This document shows, one piece after another, positions 7,470 to 14,850 of a stretch of 14,919 nt of DNA. Every line of letters starts with the position of its first letter. Positions within the stretch are counted from its first letter, which is position 1. The translations under genes were made by a program, and so were the position numbers. The notes beneath the pieces were generated by a model, which saw only the letters and a program-made list of their open reading frames with translations, had not been told where the DNA came from and made no database searches. The DNA comes from a bacterium (GTDB lineage Bacteria > Spirochaetota > Spirochaetia > JABEVK01): NCBI GenBank assembly GCA_021782055.1, contig JAJXVP010000051.1, positions 1 through 14,919 of the forward strand. The letters are read 5' to 3'.

Positions 7470-7505
7470 TCTATTGTAGGACTATTTTCATAGAGGTGTA
7501 GGCAC

Positions 7506-7697
7506 ATGAGGACAACACTGGACTTGCCAGAATCGCTGATTGAGGAAGCCATGGCTTTGACTCATGTGAAAACAAAGACCGACCTAATCAAACTGGCGTT
7601 GCAAAACCTTATTCAAAAAGAAAAAATCAAAAATTTAAAGAATTTCTTTGGAAAAGTTGATCTCGATATTGATCTGGATCAATTGAGAAGCCGATGA
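7506..7697 (+). CDS. vapB: VapB-family antitoxin (ribbon-helix-helix type)
   Basis: A 63-residue antitoxin that neutralises the adjacent VapC ribonuclease and represses the operon. The N-terminal beta strand and first helix, MRTTLDLPESLIEEAM, followed by KTKTDLIKLALQNLI, form the DNA-binding ribbon-helix-helix unit. The C-terminal FFGKVDLDIDLDQLRSR is the tail that in this family threads into the toxin's active site. The stop overlaps the vapC start as ATGA, which couples translation. Intact, in AT-richer sequence than its neighbours, suggesting separate acquisition. Confidence 0.9.
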   Translation: MRTTLDLPESLIEEAMALTHVKTKTDLIKLALQNLIQKEKIKNLKNFFGKVDLDIDLDQLRSR

Positions 7698-8077
7698 GTC
7701 AAGTTCTTGTTGATACTTCCGTCTGGATTTCATTTTTTAAGGGTGATGATTCTTCAAGAGTCCTTTTTCCACTTTTAGATGCGAATAGAGTTTGTATTAA
7801 CGATCTAGTCTTAGCCGAACTAATCCCGTCGCTGAAACTTCGGAAAGAGTTTCAGATTGTTGAAATGCTTGAGTCAATTGAATGGAAGGAACTCAGAATT
7901 GTTTGGTCTCAAATAACGGAAATGCAAACAAGGAATCTGGGAAATGGAATCAATAAGGTGGGAATTCCGGACCTTATTATTGCCCAAAATGCCCTCCAGC
8001 ATGATGTTTCTATCCTTTCCTTTGACAAGCATTTTCAATTGATGAAGGAATCTATCGGAATACGCCTTTATGAATAA
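7694..8077 (+). CDS. vapC: VapC-family PIN-domain ribonuclease toxin
   Basis: A 127-residue PIN-domain endoribonuclease toxin; family members cut tRNA or rRNA when freed from VapB. All four acidic metal ligands are present: Asp7 in VDTSVW, Glu42 in LAELI, Asp93 in GIPDLIIAQNA and Asp111 in SFDKHF. Length is normal for the family. It overlaps vapB by four bases. With the toxin intact and the antitoxin intact, the module is probably functional. It lies between decayed defence genes on one side and an insertion-sequence scrap on the other. Confidence 0.92.
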   Translation: MSQVLVDTSVWISFFKGDDSSRVLFPLLDANRVCINDLVLAELIPSLKLRKEFQIVEMLESIEWKELRIVWSQITEMQTRNLGNGINKVGIPDLIIAQNALQHDVSILSFDKHFQLMKESIGIRLYE

Positions 8078-8112
8078 CCCCGGGATTGAGGGGGGCCAAA
8101 TCCTTTGAGAAG

Positions 8113-8187
8113 ATGAAGTCAAAGGAAGTCCTGTCAGCATCGGTGGCCGATAAGATTGGGTGTACCCCTGAGATACTGTTGCGTTGA
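8113..8187 (+). mobile_element. Short remnant resembling IS3-family OrfA transposase
   Basis: A 24-codon frame reads MKSKEVLSASVADKIGCTPEILLR and stops. The segment SVADKIGCTPE followed by a Leu-Arg matches the helix-turn-helix of IS3-family OrfA proteins, where SIAxKIGCTxETLR is typical. Nothing else of an element (OrfB, DDE motif, terminal repeats) is visible, so it is at most a scrap. Otherwise the 298 bases between vapC and the flavoprotein gene hold only the promoter region described separately. Confidence 0.35.
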
Positions 8188-8265
8188 GTTCATAAATCTG
8201 AGATAGATGCTGGTCAAACACATGTTTGCATGGCCACATCATAAAATTTTCCCAAAAAAATAGAC

Positions 8266-8330
8266 TTGACAGTATATGTTTTTATCTTAAACTGTTTATT
8301 ATATAAACTGTTTCCATTAAGAACAGTAAA
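8266..8330 (+). promoter_or_regulatory. Promoter and operator-like repeats before the flavoprotein-marR operon
   Basis: An AT-rich stretch with a perfect TTGACA (8266-8271) and TATTAT/TATAAA hexamers around 8297-8307. The 9-base palindrome AAACTGTTT occurs at 8289-8297 and 8305-8313, 16 bases apart. Together with the sequence between them they form a 25-base near-palindrome (20 of 25 positions symmetric) with half-site AAACnGTTTAT and a TATATAA core. A third, diverged copy in reverse (AACAGT, 8322-8327) follows. This geometry fits a dimeric winged-helix repressor such as the MarR protein encoded at the end of the operon. Exact -10 choice is unclear. Confidence 0.6.
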
Positions 8331-8375
8331 CTTCACTTCTCCGTTCGAGAAGGAAGTCTTATTGAGGAGAATTCC

Positions 8376-10628
8376 ATGGAAAGTTGGGACGCCATTGTCG
8401 TCGGATCGGGGATTGGCGGACTTTCGGCTGCCGGGCTTCTAGCCATTGTCGGCCGAAAGCGCGTCTTAGTTTTAGAAAAGCACACCGAGCCTGGTGGACT
8501 AACCCACACATTCCGCAGGGACGGGGCCGTCTGGGACGTCGGCGTCCATTACGTGGGGGAGATGAGATCGGGGACGATGGCCAGGGGCCTCATCGACCTT
8601 TTGAGTAGCGGAAACCTCGAATGGAATCGCTTGCCCCACGAGTTTGAACGGTTCGTGTACCCAGGTTTTACTTTCACGGTCCCGTCCGATCCTGGTGAGT
8701 ACCTAGCCAAGTTGATCGTAACGTTTCCCCACGAAAAGCGTGCCCTGGAACGCTATTTTGCCGACGTTCACCGCGTCTCTTCGTGGAACGTAGGTCGGTT
8801 TGCGGCTCGGTTTATGGGAGGTTCCATCGCAAAGATTATACATTTCTTTGGGCGAAAGACCTACAAAATGGCCAACCAGACGACGCAACACTATCTCAAC
8901 CGACATTTCCGAGACCCACGGCTAAAGACGCTATTGACGTCGCAGTGGGGAGACTACGGTCTGCTACCCCAGAAGAGTTCTTTCGCCATCCACGCCTTGA
9001 TCGTGACCCACTACCTCCATGGTGCTTCTTTTCCCCAAGGCGGTTCGGGGAGGATAGCACGAACATTCGAAGCTACGCTTGAACGTCACGGGGGCCGTGT
9101 TCTCGTCGGCATGGACGTTCAGGAGATCCTTGTCGAAGGCAATCGGGTCGTGGGGGTGCGTGTCATCGACCGCAGAGGTCCGAAAGACGTCGAAAGGACC
9201 TTCTCGACGAGCCTCGTGATCTCGAACGTCGGGGCCGAGGTAACCTTCACAAGACTTCTACCCCGGCGTCCGGACGTGGCCGCCCTCGTGAAACCAAGTC
9301 TGGACGCTCTCGCCAAGCTCCCAGAGGGATCTAGCGCGGTGACCCTCTACCTCCGTCTCAAAGAAGACCCACAAGAATTGGGGATCCATGGAGAGAACGT
9401 CTGGATAAACTCTACCTGGGACGACGAGTCCACTCACGCCTCGACGCCTTTCCTAGAGGCGTTGAACCGCGTTTACGTTTCTTTTCCTTCGACCAAGTCC
9501 GGTACGGCGGGTCCTCACACCGCCGAGATCGTCGCACACGCCCGTTGGTCGGATTTCGAGAAATGGGCCGGGCTCCCAAAAGGATGTCGAGGAACGGACT
9601 ACGTTCAGTTCAAGGAACGGATTTCTCACAGGCTCCTGGACGTCGCCGAACAGGCGATTCCGGGCCTTAAAAAAGCCGTCGTCTACGCCGAGTTATCCAC
9701 GCCACTCACGGTCAATCACTACACTTCGGCCCCCGAGGGGAGGATCTACGGACCTCCCGCAGTACCGTTTGCGGACCAGGCCTTGAGCGACGTTCCTCGA
9801 ACTCCCCTCGAGGGTCTTTGGCTCTCGGGGACCGATGCTGGGAGTCTAGGCGTCGTGGGGGCCTTGATGGGCGGCGCCGCCGCCGCCTCGCGCGCTTTGG
9901 GACGAGGCGGATTCTTTCGCGTTCGGGCGGCTTTCACCAAGGGAGTTCCCTCAGGCCAAGACAAGATTGGGCAGAAATCCCCACGATCACGCGCACGACT
10001 TTTGGTCAAACGCCCTCTTTCCCCCCAGGTTTGGGAACTTCTCTACGAACTCGATGCCCCAACGACGGCGGCTCCCGGTCAATTTGCCAGGCTTCGGGTT
10101 GCGGATTTCGAGTTTCGCGACTACTCGATCGCGGGCCTAGATGGGAACCGACTCCGTCTTTTGGTCAGTACGGCCACAGGTGGACTGGGTTCTCGCTACG
10201 TCGAGGTTGTATCGGAAGGGGAGATGACCGAGGTGGAGCTGCCCCTGGGGCGATTCACGCTCTCGGGAAGCTCGAGGCCCCAGGTCTTTGTCGCCACAGG
10301 AACGGGTCTTGCCCCCTTTTTGCCGATGTTCCAGGTGCTCCGCGAAGGGGGCCAAGAGATGGAGCTTCTCTTTGGTTGTCGGGATCACCACGACGATCTG
10401 ACTCGAATCCTTAAGGCCGAGCTCCCCTCACGAACCCTCGTCTGTCTGAGTCGAGTTCCCGCCGAGAACGGGCAGTTTACCGGTCGAGTCACCGACGCCT
10501 TGTTGGCCAGGACCTGGCTGGGGACAGAAACCGACGTCTACGTCTGCGGTTCGGCGGCCATGGTAGCCGACGTTGAAGCCCTCCTTGCCCCAAAATCCTT
10601 CCTTCACGTCTACACGGAGCGTTACTGA
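8376..10628 (+). CDS. Fusion: RetSat/CrtISO-like FAD oxidoreductase + ferredoxin-NADP reductase-like module
   Basis: A 750-residue two-part flavoprotein. Residues 1 to about 515 are a phytoene-desaturase/carotenoid-isomerase/retinol-saturase type FAD enzyme: dinucleotide motif GSGIGG (10-15), EKHTEPGG (34-41), DVGVHYVGEM (54-63, typical of the retinol 13,14-reductase branch), LTVNHYTSAPEGRIYG (444-459) and the C-terminal FAD motif LSGTDAGSLGVVGALMGG (483-500). Residues about 540-750 are a ferredoxin-NADP reductase-like unit: flavin motif RDYSIAG (581-587), GLGSRYV (603-609), nucleotide motif VATGTGLAPF (639-648), DVYVCGSAAMV (720-730) and an aromatic C-terminus. No iron-sulfur cysteines are seen. 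Family knowledge suggests the first half saturates or isomerises a polyene double bond; I infer the second half delivers NAD(P)H electrons to it. GAGGAG (8364-8369) supports the start. The stop overlaps the marR start (TGATG). Confidence 0.88.
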   Translation: MESWDAIVVGSGIGGLSAAGLLAIVGRKRVLVLEKHTEPGGLTHTFRRDGAVWDVGVHYVGEMRSGTMARGLIDLLSSGNLEWNRLPHEFERFVYPGFTFTVPSDPGEYLAKLIVTFPHEKRALERYFADVHRVSSWNVGRFAARFMGGSIAKIIHFFGRKTYKMANQTTQHYLNRHFRDPRLKTLLTSQWGDYGLLPQKSSFAIHALIVTHYLHGASFPQGGSGRIARTFEATLERHGGRVLVGMDVQEILVEGNRVVGVRVIDRRGPKDVERTFSTSLVISNVGAEVTFTRLLPRRPDVAALVKPSLDALAKLPEGSSAVTLYLRLKEDPQELGIHGENVWINSTWDDESTHASTPFLEALNRVYVSFPSTKSGTAGPHTAEIVAHARWSDFEKWAGLPKGCRGTDYVQFKERISHRLLDVAEQAIPGLKKAVVYAELSTPLTVNHYTSAPEGRIYGPPAVPFADQALSDVPRTPLEGLWLSGTDAGSLGVVGALMGGAAAASRALGRGGFFRVRAAFTKGVPSGQDKIGQKSPRSRARLLVKRPLSPQVWELLYELDAPTTAAPGQFARLRVADFEFRDYSIAGLDGNRLRLLVSTATGGLGSRYVEVVSEGEMTEVELPLGRFTLSGSSRPQVFVATGTGLAPFLPMFQVLREGGQEMELLFGCRDHHDDLTRILKAELPSRTLVCLSRVPAENGQFTGRVTDALLARTWLGTETDVYVCGSAAMVADVEALLAPKSFLHVYTERY

Positions 10629-11140
10629 TGACCTCACTATTTCCAGAATCCGAACTGTTTCTTCTTCACGAAATTGTTCTTCAATTGGACAGACAAGCCG
10701 AGGAGATCGTGAAAGACCTAGGTCTGAGCTTCGGCGAGTTCTTGGTCTTGATGGCCACCAACACGTTAAGCCAAGGCTTCCAAGGGACAGGCCATGACCG
10801 GAGGGAAAGAGACTCTTCGCCGAGCCAAGAAGACGTGGGAGAGATGCTCCACGCCCACAAGTCTTCAGTGAGCCAGAGAGTTTCGTCTTTGATCCAAAAA
10901 GGCCTTATGCAACAGTTCCCCGATGTTTCCAATCGGCGTAAGGTCTCTTTAAGCTTAACAGCAAAAGGCGAGATGGTTAGCCAGACAATTTACGACCGTA
11001 TGGAAAAGGCGAGCCAAAAGTTGTTCGATGGAATTGGAGTCGAACGACAGCAGTTCCGATTTGCCCTCGTCGAACTGGCCAAACGAGTTGCTACTAGTCA
11101 CGAACCAATTGCATTTTTAGAGGTTCCCATTCAAAACTAA
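10628..11140 (+). CDS. MarR-family transcriptional regulator
   Basis: A 170-residue MarR-type winged-helix regulator. The HTH lies at about 66-92 (SQEDVGEMLHAHKSSVSQRV) and the wing at 93-113 (FPDVSNRRKVSLSLTAKG), flanked by dimerisation helices. There is an unusual polar insertion before the HTH (about 46-65, rich in Gly, Arg, Asp). Its ATG overlaps the flavoprotein stop, so the two are co-translated. The likely job is to sense a substrate or oxidant and repress the operon at the palindromes near 8289-8313 (inference). Its 3' end overlaps the opposing 948-residue gene by 24 bases, with no terminator visible between them. Confidence 0.9.
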   Translation: MTSLFPESELFLLHEIVLQLDRQAEEIVKDLGLSFGEFLVLMATNTLSQGFQGTGHDRRERDSSPSQEDVGEMLHAHKSSVSQRVSSLIQKGLMQQFPDVSNRRKVSLSLTAKGEMVSQTIYDRMEKASQKLFDGIGVERQQFRFALVELAKRVATSHEPIAFLEVPIQN

Positions 11141-13963
11141 CGCTTCTGCATACGCATACTCATCGTAGTAAAGGTTGAATCCAAACGCATCAGTAACTGG
11201 AACTGCCCCTTGGTTTCTTTCGAAGTTGACAATCAAGTCTTCAAACTGTCCGTTGTTGGAAACGATTCCCCAGGTTTTGTAACCAGGGATTGCTAGAGGA
11301 AAACCTGTCAGCTTGGAGATCCGTTGGGCCACAGAACGGAACCCCAGATAAACCTTGAGTTGCTGACGGATTCCAAGCCCCTTGGTTTGGGATGGCAGGT
11401 AGTTTATGGCGAAAAAGAACCAGATCGGTTTTGTCGGATCATAGCTTCTAATGGGTTTGGGGTTCAAAAACAAGACCGCTTCACCGACGATTTGCTCCAA
11501 TTCGCCATCAAACAGTCTAAGTACATGGAACCCTGGGTTGAGTATCATTTTGGGGCGGGAAGAAAGGCATATCCCTCCCATATCTCCGTAATAGCAGTCG
11601 AGCGGGGCCTTGGAAGCGGAGATCACCAGGTTTCTGGTCCTAAAAGTGGTCTGGGAACTCTTTTCTAAAAGGGTCTGCCACCGGACTTGTTCTCCGGTCA
11701 GCCGGCTAATTTGAGCAATGGTTTTTACAGCGGCGTCGAGTGCTTCCATAGACAAGATCTTTTTTTTTGTGATGAGGTAGGGTTTAAGGACTTCTTGCCA
11801 TGAACTATCGGATTCCAGGGCCAGTTGAACCGACTGATCTTGCCGGACAAGGGTCGCTACGGTTTCCCAAAGATTGATCAGCCATCCGAGTTGGTCGAGG
11901 TTGATGATCTCGATTCGGAGGTCTGACTGGAGGAACCGGAACCTCTCGCGGAATTCCTGTTGTTCCCGGTAGGGGGCCAGGAGCACAGCTGTCAGCTCTT
12001 CTGGTTTTTTCAAAACATGGGCTCCGACGACCAATGCTACAATCCATTTTTGGACCGGAGTCAAGGAAGGAAAGACTTCCTGAACTCGTTCCAGGTCCTC
12101 GAACTTCTTAAGGACTGCCCGGGACTGTTGATTCAGTTTTGTACGTTCTTTATCTGTAAGATGGGGATTTTGAGCTTCGGTAAGGAGTCTCGAGCGTGCC
12201 TCCTTGAGTTCTAACGATTGACGAAGTAAGAGAGCTGCCGCCGCATCAGGAGACTGGACCGGCCCTTGGATTCGGTGCCAATGCTGTTCAAGGAACTCCA
12301 ACTTAAGAGTCTTCCGGATCTCAGGGTCTCCGGAATGTTTCGGTGGAACCGCTTCTGTCAGGGTGAGCGTCTGCCGTACCTCAAAACTTGGCGAGACGTT
12401 GGCTATTCCATACTGGTCCCAGAGGTTTTTCCACGAAAGAGATTTGTTCCCATTGTCGTAATGGCCTAGACCCCTTATCGTCGAACGAAGGAGAGCTTTG
12501 TGAAAATCTTTCCCGGCTTGGTCGAGGTTCGGAAACTTTTTCGGTCCCCAAGAACGGTCTTTTGCTTCAAAGATATCGTCTTTCCACTCTTGATATTCAG
12601 CCTTCAACTCTGGGTGGATGGTTATATAATCTTCGACAACTTGGGTTGCCGACCTGGGACCTTTGGCCAACCGGGGAAGACCTAGCTTCGTTTCCAATTC
12701 CTGGTTACCCCGGAGATCGGATACGACATTGTCCTGGAAAATATCTTGGGGAATACGATACCGGGGGTCCAGTCCTCCGTTAGCCTGGAGCGTTTCAAGA
12801 TAGGCTTCCTGTTGCTGGTCGGGGAGGGCTACTAAACGATGGATATGCCATTCGTAGATTTGCAGACCTTCCCGGTCACCAAGAAGGTCCAATAGTCTCT
12901 CAATTCGGGGACCAACGGTATCTCCAGGAAATCTCTGGAAGACCTTAGCAAGAAAGCCGGCCAAAAAGATGGCCGATTCCCGAGTCAAAAGCCGACCTAA
13001 GAGTCGCAGATAGACCCGGAGTTCCTGAACCAGGTCCAAATCTGACATGCCTTGGTTCCGACGATCTTCCAGGGCCGCCTCCACATCGATGCCGTAGATG
13101 AATATTTGATCGGCCCGATCCTGAATCTTTGCACCGTAGCTTGACTCCGGATAGCGCAAGCGGAATGCCTGTTCAATAGTCGGCAATGACTTTAAGATCT
13201 CCGTCAAAGGTATTAGGTCAATCCTGCCGGATAGGGCATAGAGAAAAGGAAAAATGTTCTTCCGGAAAAAAAAGACGGCCATAGGATGATCAAGGGCAAG
13301 AGCCTGCCACGCGTCGACGTAGGCCTCCAGAAGTTTTTGGTTCTCGAGTTGAACTTGGGAGAGCCTGGCCAAGGGGCGGAGAGTGTATTTCACTAAAACA
13401 ACTTCCGGGTTGATCTTCCGAGATCCTCCCAGGGGATGGTCAAATGGCCTATGACCCTTAAGTTTGATCACGAGGTCGGCGAGGGTTGTGATTGACGTAC
13501 TATGGAGCCGGTCCCAACTGCGCCAGTCAAAATCCGACCCAACTCGAGCCAACACCGCGTACCGTAAAAAAGCAGAAGGGGAGACACCTTCCCGTGTCAC
13601 CCGGAATAAGTTGGCCAAAATCGGCCTAAGGGCTTCCTGTTCCCCTTGAAACTTCCTCAGGTTATCTTCGAGACGCATCAGACCCCATGTTCCACCGAGG
13701 GGGTCGAGCCAACCAGGCCTAGCCATTTTGCACCAAGTACTGAACCAAGGCCGAAGTCCCCACTGTCGGCTAGGTGGTCTCCGTTCATCTAGTTTGACTC
13801 CAGCCTGGAAGTGACTGGCCTGGACCAGGCTTACCCCAGGGGGCAACACATCAGTCAGCCGATTTTTAGAAGATTTATCTTCCTCAAGATCGGTATCCAT
13901 TGAGACTTCGTCGTCGATTTCATCAGTCTTTGTCTCGGTCGGGAACAAGAATGTCTGAGGCAC
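11117..13963 (-). CDS. Large protein of unknown function (948 residues)
   Basis: I do not recognise a family. The frame is open over 2.8 kb with a GTG start at 13963, 8 bases after GAGG, and coding-like composition throughout, so it is a real gene. No signal peptide or membrane segment is seen, so it is probably cytosolic. The first 35 residues are acidic and polar (TDEIDDEVSMDTDLEED). The middle is largely helical, with a likely coiled coil at about 600-650. The last 160 residues differ: from 789, DCYYGDMGGICLSSRPKM, then strands such as VGEAVLFLNP, IWFFFAINYLP and GYKTWGIVSNNGQFEDLIVNF. They look like a separate alpha/beta domain with two conserved-looking cysteines and a GDxGG turn. An acetyltransferase-like fold is conceivable but unproven. 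It stands alone on its strand, between the MarR operon and decayed defence genes. Confidence 0.8.
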   Translation of the reverse strand: MPQTFLFPTETKTDEIDDEVSMDTDLEEDKSSKNRLTDVLPPGVSLVQASHFQAGVKLDERRPPSRQWGLRPWFSTWCKMARPGWLDPLGGTWGLMRLEDNLRKFQGEQEALRPILANLFRVTREGVSPSAFLRYAVLARVGSDFDWRSWDRLHSTSITTLADLVIKLKGHRPFDHPLGGSRKINPEVVLVKYTLRPLARLSQVQLENQKLLEAYVDAWQALALDHPMAVFFFRKNIFPFLYALSGRIDLIPLTEILKSLPTIEQAFRLRYPESSYGAKIQDRADQIFIYGIDVEAALEDRRNQGMSDLDLVQELRVYLRLLGRLLTRESAIFLAGFLAKVFQRFPGDTVGPRIERLLDLLGDREGLQIYEWHIHRLVALPDQQQEAYLETLQANGGLDPRYRIPQDIFQDNVVSDLRGNQELETKLGLPRLAKGPRSATQVVEDYITIHPELKAEYQEWKDDIFEAKDRSWGPKKFPNLDQAGKDFHKALLRSTIRGLGHYDNGNKSLSWKNLWDQYGIANVSPSFEVRQTLTLTEAVPPKHSGDPEIRKTLKLEFLEQHWHRIQGPVQSPDAAAALLLRQSLELKEARSRLLTEAQNPHLTDKERTKLNQQSRAVLKKFEDLERVQEVFPSLTPVQKWIVALVVGAHVLKKPEELTAVLLAPYREQQEFRERFRFLQSDLRIEIINLDQLGWLINLWETVATLVRQDQSVQLALESDSSWQEVLKPYLITKKKILSMEALDAAVKTIAQISRLTGEQVRWQTLLEKSSQTTFRTRNLVISASKAPLDCYYGDMGGICLSSRPKMILNPGFHVLRLFDGELEQIVGEAVLFLNPKPIRSYDPTKPIWFFFAINYLPSQTKGLGIRQQLKVYLGFRSVAQRISKLTGFPLAIPGYKTWGIVSNNGQFEDLIVNFERNQGAVPVTDAFGFNLYYDEYAYAEALVLNGNL

Positions 13964-14007
13964 AATATTTTCCTCAAAGACAATTTAGGCCGTTTGCTGA
14001 ACTTTAG

Positions 14008-14145
14008 GTGCAGCAATCGGCCCCCCTGCACCTTTATGCGAAAGCCTATCTGGCCATGAAAGGTATCCGCAACCGGGAGTTTCCCCCTCAGGCGACACAA
14101 CAGGGTTGCGGTGACTGTGGCTATCGACAAATCTGCCGATATTGA
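14008..14145 (+). pseudogene. C-terminal remnant of a RecB/UvrD-type nuclease (Fe-S cysteine motif)
   Basis: A 45-codon frame from GTG 14008 reads QQSAPLHLYAKAYLAMKG, then GCGDCGYRQICRY and a stop. The first part resembles the helix with the QLxLY motif of PD-(D/E)xK nucleases. The second has the C-x2-C-x5-C spacing of their C-terminal iron-sulfur cluster, as in AddB, Cas4 and UvrD-linked nucleases. The residues that should lie between are reduced to a few. An in-frame TAG sits directly before the GTG (14005-14007), beyond which the frame runs on a little. It is a remnant, not a gene. The opposite-strand frame over it has no support. Confidence 0.45.
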
Positions 14146-14243
14146 CATTCTGCGGTCAGGTAGTCCATGGAGCTGGGAGAATGAAACCTTTCATCAAAGG
14201 CTAGTTAAGAAGTCCCAATCATGATACACTTTTATGCAATAAG

Positions 14244-14301
14244 GCCACCCACGCTTCTGCATGTTCGCATGCAGCGTACCCGGGGTGGCTCTCTTTTTTT
14301 T
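14244..14301 (+). terminator. Compound hairpin with U-tract just before the Abi_2 remnant
   Basis: An outer stem GCCACCC (14244-14250) pairs with GGGTGGC (14283-14289). Inside it CTGCATG (14257-14263) pairs with CATGCAG (14268-14274) over a TTCG tetraloop, and ACG/CGT add a few pairs. Eight T follow at 14294-14301. It has the form of an intrinsic terminator on the plus strand and ends only 9 bases before the Abi_2 ATG at 14311. It could end transcripts from upstream, or be the end of a small structured RNA placed 5' of the toxin-like gene, or attenuate it. Confidence 0.7.
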
Positions 14302-14310
14302 GGGGCTGGC

Positions 14311-14736
14311 ATGAATACATACACCAAAAAGCCCAAAACCCTTGAAGCCCAGCTGGACAACTTGATTCAGCGCGGCTTGGTAGTGGCTGATAGGGTTGCC
14401 GCCCTAAGATGGCTGTCGCAGGTATCTTACTACTGTTTGCGGGGATACACCTAACCACTGCAGAACAACCGCTTGGCCGATCATCCCTTCAAGCAGCCGC
14501 CCCAGTATGCTCCCCGGCTGGCCAAGCCCTGGGTCCCAGCCTTTCCCGATCCGCAGAAGATGTACGCCACTCTGTCCCTACTGGCTTGGCTGACTCGCAA
14601 AATCACCGAGGCAGATTTCTGGAAGAATAGTCTCATCCAACTTCTGGCTCGATACCCCAAACTCAACCCCCAGTCCCTCGGCTTTCCCGTGGGCTGGCAA
14701 TCCATACCATTTTGGCAACAAGAAAGAACGAAATAG
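14311..14736 (+). pseudogene. Abi_2 (AbiD/AbiF-type) abortive-infection protein, internally deleted with in-frame TAA
   Basis: The N-terminus (YTKKPKTLEAQLDNLIQRGL, then ALRWLSQVSYYCLRGYT) and the C-terminus (LAKPWVPAFPDPQKMYATL, then LLARYPKLNPQSLGFP) are both clear Abi_2 family sequence, in the same frame. A TAA at 14452-14454 stands where relatives have Tyr in GYTYPxQ, so a single point change explains it. After DHPFKQ the frame jumps to the C-terminal region: roughly half of a protein normally near 300 residues is missing, including the RN-x4-H HEPN ribonuclease motif. With no catalytic motif and a stop at codon 48, it cannot be an active toxin. Abi_2 proteins are HEPN RNases of phage defence. 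The strong hairpin 5' of it is described separately. Confidence 0.82.
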
Positions 14737-14814
14737 CTACAAACCATTTCGTTGAGTAACCTCATTTGGATAGCCTCATGCGAAACTATCCCATTCAAAC
14801 CTTCCAGGACAAAC

Positions 14815-14841
14815 AAAAAAGGTCTTCCTTTCGGAAGACCT
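14815..14841 (-). terminator. Intrinsic terminator of the tRNA-Met transcript
   Basis: On the minus strand, AGGTCTTCC and GGAAGACCT form a 9-base perfect stem closed by a GAAA tetraloop and followed by TTTTTT. It starts 10 bases after the tRNA 3' end. The 75 bases between it and the Abi_2 remnant show nothing else. Confidence 0.9.
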
Positions 14842-14850
14842 CTCTATGTA

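Noticed and set aside
8078..8096. CCCC...GGGG hairpin just after vapC
   Set aside because: Four pairs and no T-tract; not convincing as a terminator.
14142..14170. Perfect TTGACA at 14142-14147 before the hairpin
   Set aside because: No acceptable -10 at 16-18 bases spacing, so a promoter for a small RNA is not supported by sequence alone.
11140..14262. Shared 12-mer ACGCTTCTGCAT at 11140-11151 and 14251-14262
   Set aside because: Could be read as boundary repeats of an inserted block holding the 948-residue gene, but the match does not extend, one copy is inside coding sequence, and chance is not excluded.
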